In this document: piece by piece, positions 42,687 through 44,707 of the stretch
How the letters are laid out: the number at the start of each line of letters is the position of its first letter
Position numbering within the stretch: the stretch's first letter is position 1
Assembly (NCBI GenBank): GCA_002710725.1
Contig: PAKT01000048.1
Span: 1 to 44,707 of the forward strand
Origin: Spongiibacteraceae bacterium
GTDB lineage: Bacteria > Pseudomonadota > Gammaproteobacteria > Pseudomonadales > Spongiibacteraceae
Direction: 5' to 3'
DNA length: 44,707 bases
The notes under the pieces: model-generated
The model's input: only the letters and a program-made list of their open reading frames with translations
Told to the model about the DNA's origin: nothing
The model's database searches: none
Program-made: the position numbers and the translations under genes

Positions 42687-43170
42687 GTATATCTGATCTG
42701 CGGTATTATACTGATCTACTTTGCATTCAATGACGTGCAGGGCGAAATCTATGCTCAGTCGGCAGGTCTATCGGCTGCCGAGTTAAGGCGTATTTTCAAC
42801 CACGCTCCAGTCCCAGTACTTACTGGTTTGGAGTACCGCGAAACACCTCTTTTAGTGGCCTCACTATGGATGTGGATGCGGCCACTTTTCATGGGGCTGC
42901 TAAAGGCGGGGGATAGATTTAAAAAATATACTTTACTCGTGCCAGCGTTGCGGGATTAAGTTCTATGGAGCACCTGGTGTCAGAACAGATGTTCATTGCC
43001 GAGTAAAATCCTGCGCTAAAGGCACTTGCTGTTAGTGTAGTCACAGCGCACGAGAACCAGCTGACCTATCATGGCTGGGTGCGGAGTGGCTACTTGCTGA
43101 TCGATCCCAAGACTCGAGCTGGGGCATATAAGATCGCTGGAGGCTTACACAACAAGCAACGAGCCGTATA
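42687..43170 (+). pseudogene. decayed copy of the end of the large transglutaminase-like gene
   Basis: This stretch aligns base by base with about 39880-40485 of the large gene. Shared runs include TCAATGACGTGCAGG, CTCAGTCGGCAGGT and ATGGATGTGGATGCGG, and the end encodes the GAYKIAGG motif followed by unrelated sequence and a stop. It carries several small indels that shift the frame, an in-frame stop (GAGTAAAAT against GAGGAAAAT) and a deletion of roughly 130 bases. It is therefore non-functional. It shows that the core's 3' part was duplicated together with tips. Confidence 0.85.
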
Positions 43171-43216
43171 AGCCAGTCCAAATAATAGACCAGGAGTTCC
43201 TGGGGCAGCCCACACC

Positions 43217-43645
43217 TCAATCTAGTAGAATCTCCACAACCGAACCCTCACCAATCTCGATCTCAGCCTTATCATAACTGGGCGGTCCAAACTTCGGCCG
43301 ATGGTCATTCGACAATCCCACCGGTTCTTTGGGGATGCCGATAAAGTTCGCATCAAGCTTTTCGTTATTGTTCTCATCGTGATACACCGAAAGCGCATAG
43401 CGGCCCGGTTTCAGTTCTATGGGGATCACAATCGTCTGACCCGCATCACCTTCACTCAATATGTGGCGTTTGCTGAGCACGGTGTCATCAGATAGCCAGG
43501 TATCCTTGCTGTCGTAGACCTGCACGACAAGTGCGCCAGTGTCCGAAGCGAGCTTGCTAACGGAAACGGTAACGTCGGCAGATAAGGCTGGTGCACCAAA
43601 CAGCAGGGCCGCGATGGCCAGGGCGGTGGTTCGGGGGGTCATCAT
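43217..43645 (-). CDS. DUF2141 family periplasmic protein
   Basis: A 142-residue exported protein: signal peptide ending APALSA, then a DUF2141 beta-sandwich domain. Family motifs are visible: ALVVQVYDSKDTWL, then PGRYALSVYHDENNNEKLDANFIG, with the conserved DENNNxKxD loop, and GIPKEPVGLSND. The function is unknown. The ATG at 43645 has GGAG seven bases upstream. The frame remains open far upstream, antisense to the regulator, but this is not coding. It is divergent from the LysR-type gene. Confidence 0.9.
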   Translation of the reverse strand: MMTPRTTALAIAALLFGAPALSADVTVSVSKLASDTGALVVQVYDSKDTWLSDDTVLSKRHILSEGDAGQTIVIPIELKPGRYALSVYHDENNNEKLDANFIGIPKEPVGLSNDHRPKFGPPSYDKAEIEIGEGSVVEILLD

Positions 43646-43682
43646 CTTTATTCTCCGGTCGTATTTGACGCTCTGATTAAAT

Positions 43683-43698
43683 ATAGCCATAGTGCTAT
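43683..43698. promoter_or_regulatory. LysR-type operator candidate
   Basis: ATAGC and GCTAT form an inverted repeat spaced by six bases in the 84-base gap between the divergent DUF2141 gene and the LysR-type regulator. It has the size, symmetry and position of a LysR recognition site, so the regulator may control both genes. Confidence 0.45.
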
Positions 43699-43729
43699 CT
43701 TTGAGTTTTTGGCATAGCCTTTTGTAAAT

Positions 43730-44707
43730 ATGAAAAACAGTACGCCAGTCCCCCGTCTCGCGTCTCGTATCGGTACTCTGCGCCGTCTGGAAATTCTGCT
43801 GCGCGTGGCGGAGAGCGGCGGCATTGTCAGCGCCGCCGAGCAACTGCATCTTACCCAGCCCAGTGCTTCGACGCACCTGCGCAAACTCGCCGAAGGTATC
43901 GATATGCCTTTGTACGAGCTGGTAGGGCGGCGGATCAGGCTGACGGAAGCAGGCGATCAGGTGGTTCAGGCTGCGCGGGAGATTTTTGGTTCCATCGAAC
44001 GGTTGGAAATGCGCCTCAGTGAATTGCAGGGAATGCAGGCGGGGCGCTTGAGCCTGGCGGTGGCCAGCAGTGCCAATGCCTTTATTCCCCATTTGTTGGG
44101 CCCATTCTGTAAGCGCTTTCCAGGTATTGAAGTGGATTTGCAGGTCGGCAATCGAGAGCAATTGCTGGAGCGGCTGGAGTACAACCTTGACGATTTCTAT
44201 TTTGTCAGTGATCCGCCGAGCAACACTGCGCTTGAAGCCGTACCACTGATTTCCAATCCTCTTGTAGTGATCGCCTCCCGTGAGCACCCCTTGTCGCACA
44301 AGCGCAAACTGCGTTGGAGTGATGTTGCCGGCGAGCGTTTTTTGGTGCGTGAGACCGGCAGCGGCACACGGCATACGGTCAGCCAGTTTCTGGCGGAGCA
44401 GGGCCTGGAGGTGCGTGAACAGATGACCATTGCCTCGAATGAGGCGCTCAAGCATGCGGTGATGGCGGGGCTTGGACTGGCGGTGGTGTCCGGCCATATT
44501 CTTGATCAGGGCGACCGGGAAGATGTGGCGATACTGCCGGTAGAAGGTTTTCCGCTGCAGCAGTTCTGGTATCTGGTCAATGCCAGAGAGCGGACCACCT
44601 CGGTGGTGGCCCGCACCTTCAGAGAGTTTCTGCTCGGTGACGGCCTTGAGATTCTCAAGGATGGTATGAGTTATTGGGAGAAACATCATCGTCCTAAGTT
44701 GCCTAAA
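43730..44707 (+). CDS. LysR family transcriptional regulator, 3' end outside window
   Basis: The frame opens at ATG 43730 and stays open for 326 codons to the window edge, so the end is not seen. The N-terminal winged helix-turn-helix is clear (RRLEILLRVAESGGIVSAAE, followed by QLHLTQPSASTHLRKL). The effector domain runs from about residue 100 (AGRLSLAVASSANAFIPHLL) and includes EHPLSHKRKLRW and SNEALKHAVMAGLGLAVVSG. It resembles the CbbR/YeiE branch, whose members control CO2 fixation or sulfite/iron genes. The target here is unknown, but the adjacent divergent gene is a fair guess. Confidence 0.93.
   Translation, partial: MKNSTPVPRLASRIGTLRRLEILLRVAESGGIVSAAEQLHLTQPSASTHLRKLAEGIDMPLYELVGRRIRLTEAGDQVVQAAREIFGSIERLEMRLSELQGMQAGRLSLAVASSANAFIPHLLGPFCKRFPGIEVDLQVGNREQLLERLEYNLDDFYFVSDPPSNTALEAVPLISNPLVVIASREHPLSHKRKLRWSDVAGERFLVRETGSGTRHTVSQFLAEQGLEVREQMTIASNEALKHAVMAGLGLAVVSGHILDQGDREDVAILPVEGFPLQQFWYLVNARERTTSVVARTFREFLLGDGLEILKDGMSYWEKHHRPKLPK

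Noticed and set aside
43646-44689. Upstream extension of the minus-strand DUF2141 frame to 490 codons
   Set aside because: It is antisense to a clear LysR-type gene, has no family features, and a signal peptide with its own ribosome binding site marks the true start at 43645.
1-44707. tRNA, rRNA, CRISPR array, insertion sequence or integrase
   Set aside because: I saw no cloverleaf, regularly spaced repeat array, transposase or integrase motif. The duplications at 39.9-43.2 kb are gene-internal and have no element ends.

Overview
The window looks like a chromosome segment of a free-living gammaproteobacterium, most likely a marine member of the Cellvibrionales/Pseudomonadales group (for example Spongiibacteraceae or Halieaceae). 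This rests on the order ftsZ-lpxC-secA-argJ-mutT running into a minus-strand pilB-pilC-pilD-coaE-yacG block, an AlgP-like alanine/lysine-rich protein, a three-gene proton-translocating transhydrogenase, and small families (DUF1244, DUF3014, YaiI) typical of these bacteria. The placement is from gene content only.

Layout. 1-7100: end of the division/cell-wall cluster (ftsZ end, lpxC, secA), then argJ and a mutT-like Nudix gene. 6320-10923 (minus): type IV pilus assembly genes pilB, pilC and pilD, with coaE and yacG overlapping end to start. 11315-14543: DUF3014 membrane protein, beta-carbonic anhydrase, an NAD-dependent epimerase-like gene whose ribosome binding site and start codon lie inside a very strong predicted hairpin, and the AlgP-like protein. 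14735-17637 (minus): pntA1-pntA2-pntB. 17943-19906: small conserved genes.

20184-24871 is a tight five-gene redox cluster: a flavoprotein fused to a BFD-type [2Fe-2S] domain and a membrane domain rich in histidine, an 11-haem c-type cytochrome, a Tll0287-like (DUF3365) haem lipoprotein, a mono-haem cytochrome lipoprotein and a single-domain globin. Together they look like a route for electrons from NAD(P)H across the membrane to periplasmic haems, with a haem protein for O2 or NO in the cytoplasm.

25651-31001 is accessory metabolism: a ketopantoate-reductase-like protein, a short-chain dehydrogenase, a sulfotransferase, SnoaL-like and MaoC-like proteins and a lipocalin-fold (DUF7064-type) protein.

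31205-43170 is the most unusual part. Three very large exported proteins are encoded in a row: an alpha/alpha-toroid plus carboxypeptidase-regulatory-like protein, an Ig-like/macroglobulin-like protein, and a transglutaminase-like protein lacking the catalytic cysteine. The third ends in a motif (residues about 891-918) followed by an AT-richer hydrophobic C-terminal module. Downstream lie a small membrane protein, a displaced second C-terminal module that restarts exactly at the same motif, two more small membrane proteins, and a decayed copy of the end of the large protein. This matches the architecture of polymorphic toxin loci with exchangeable tips, orphan tips and candidate immunity genes, although toxicity is not shown by sequence alone.

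The window closes with a DUF2141 periplasmic protein divergent from a LysR-type regulator that runs off the end.
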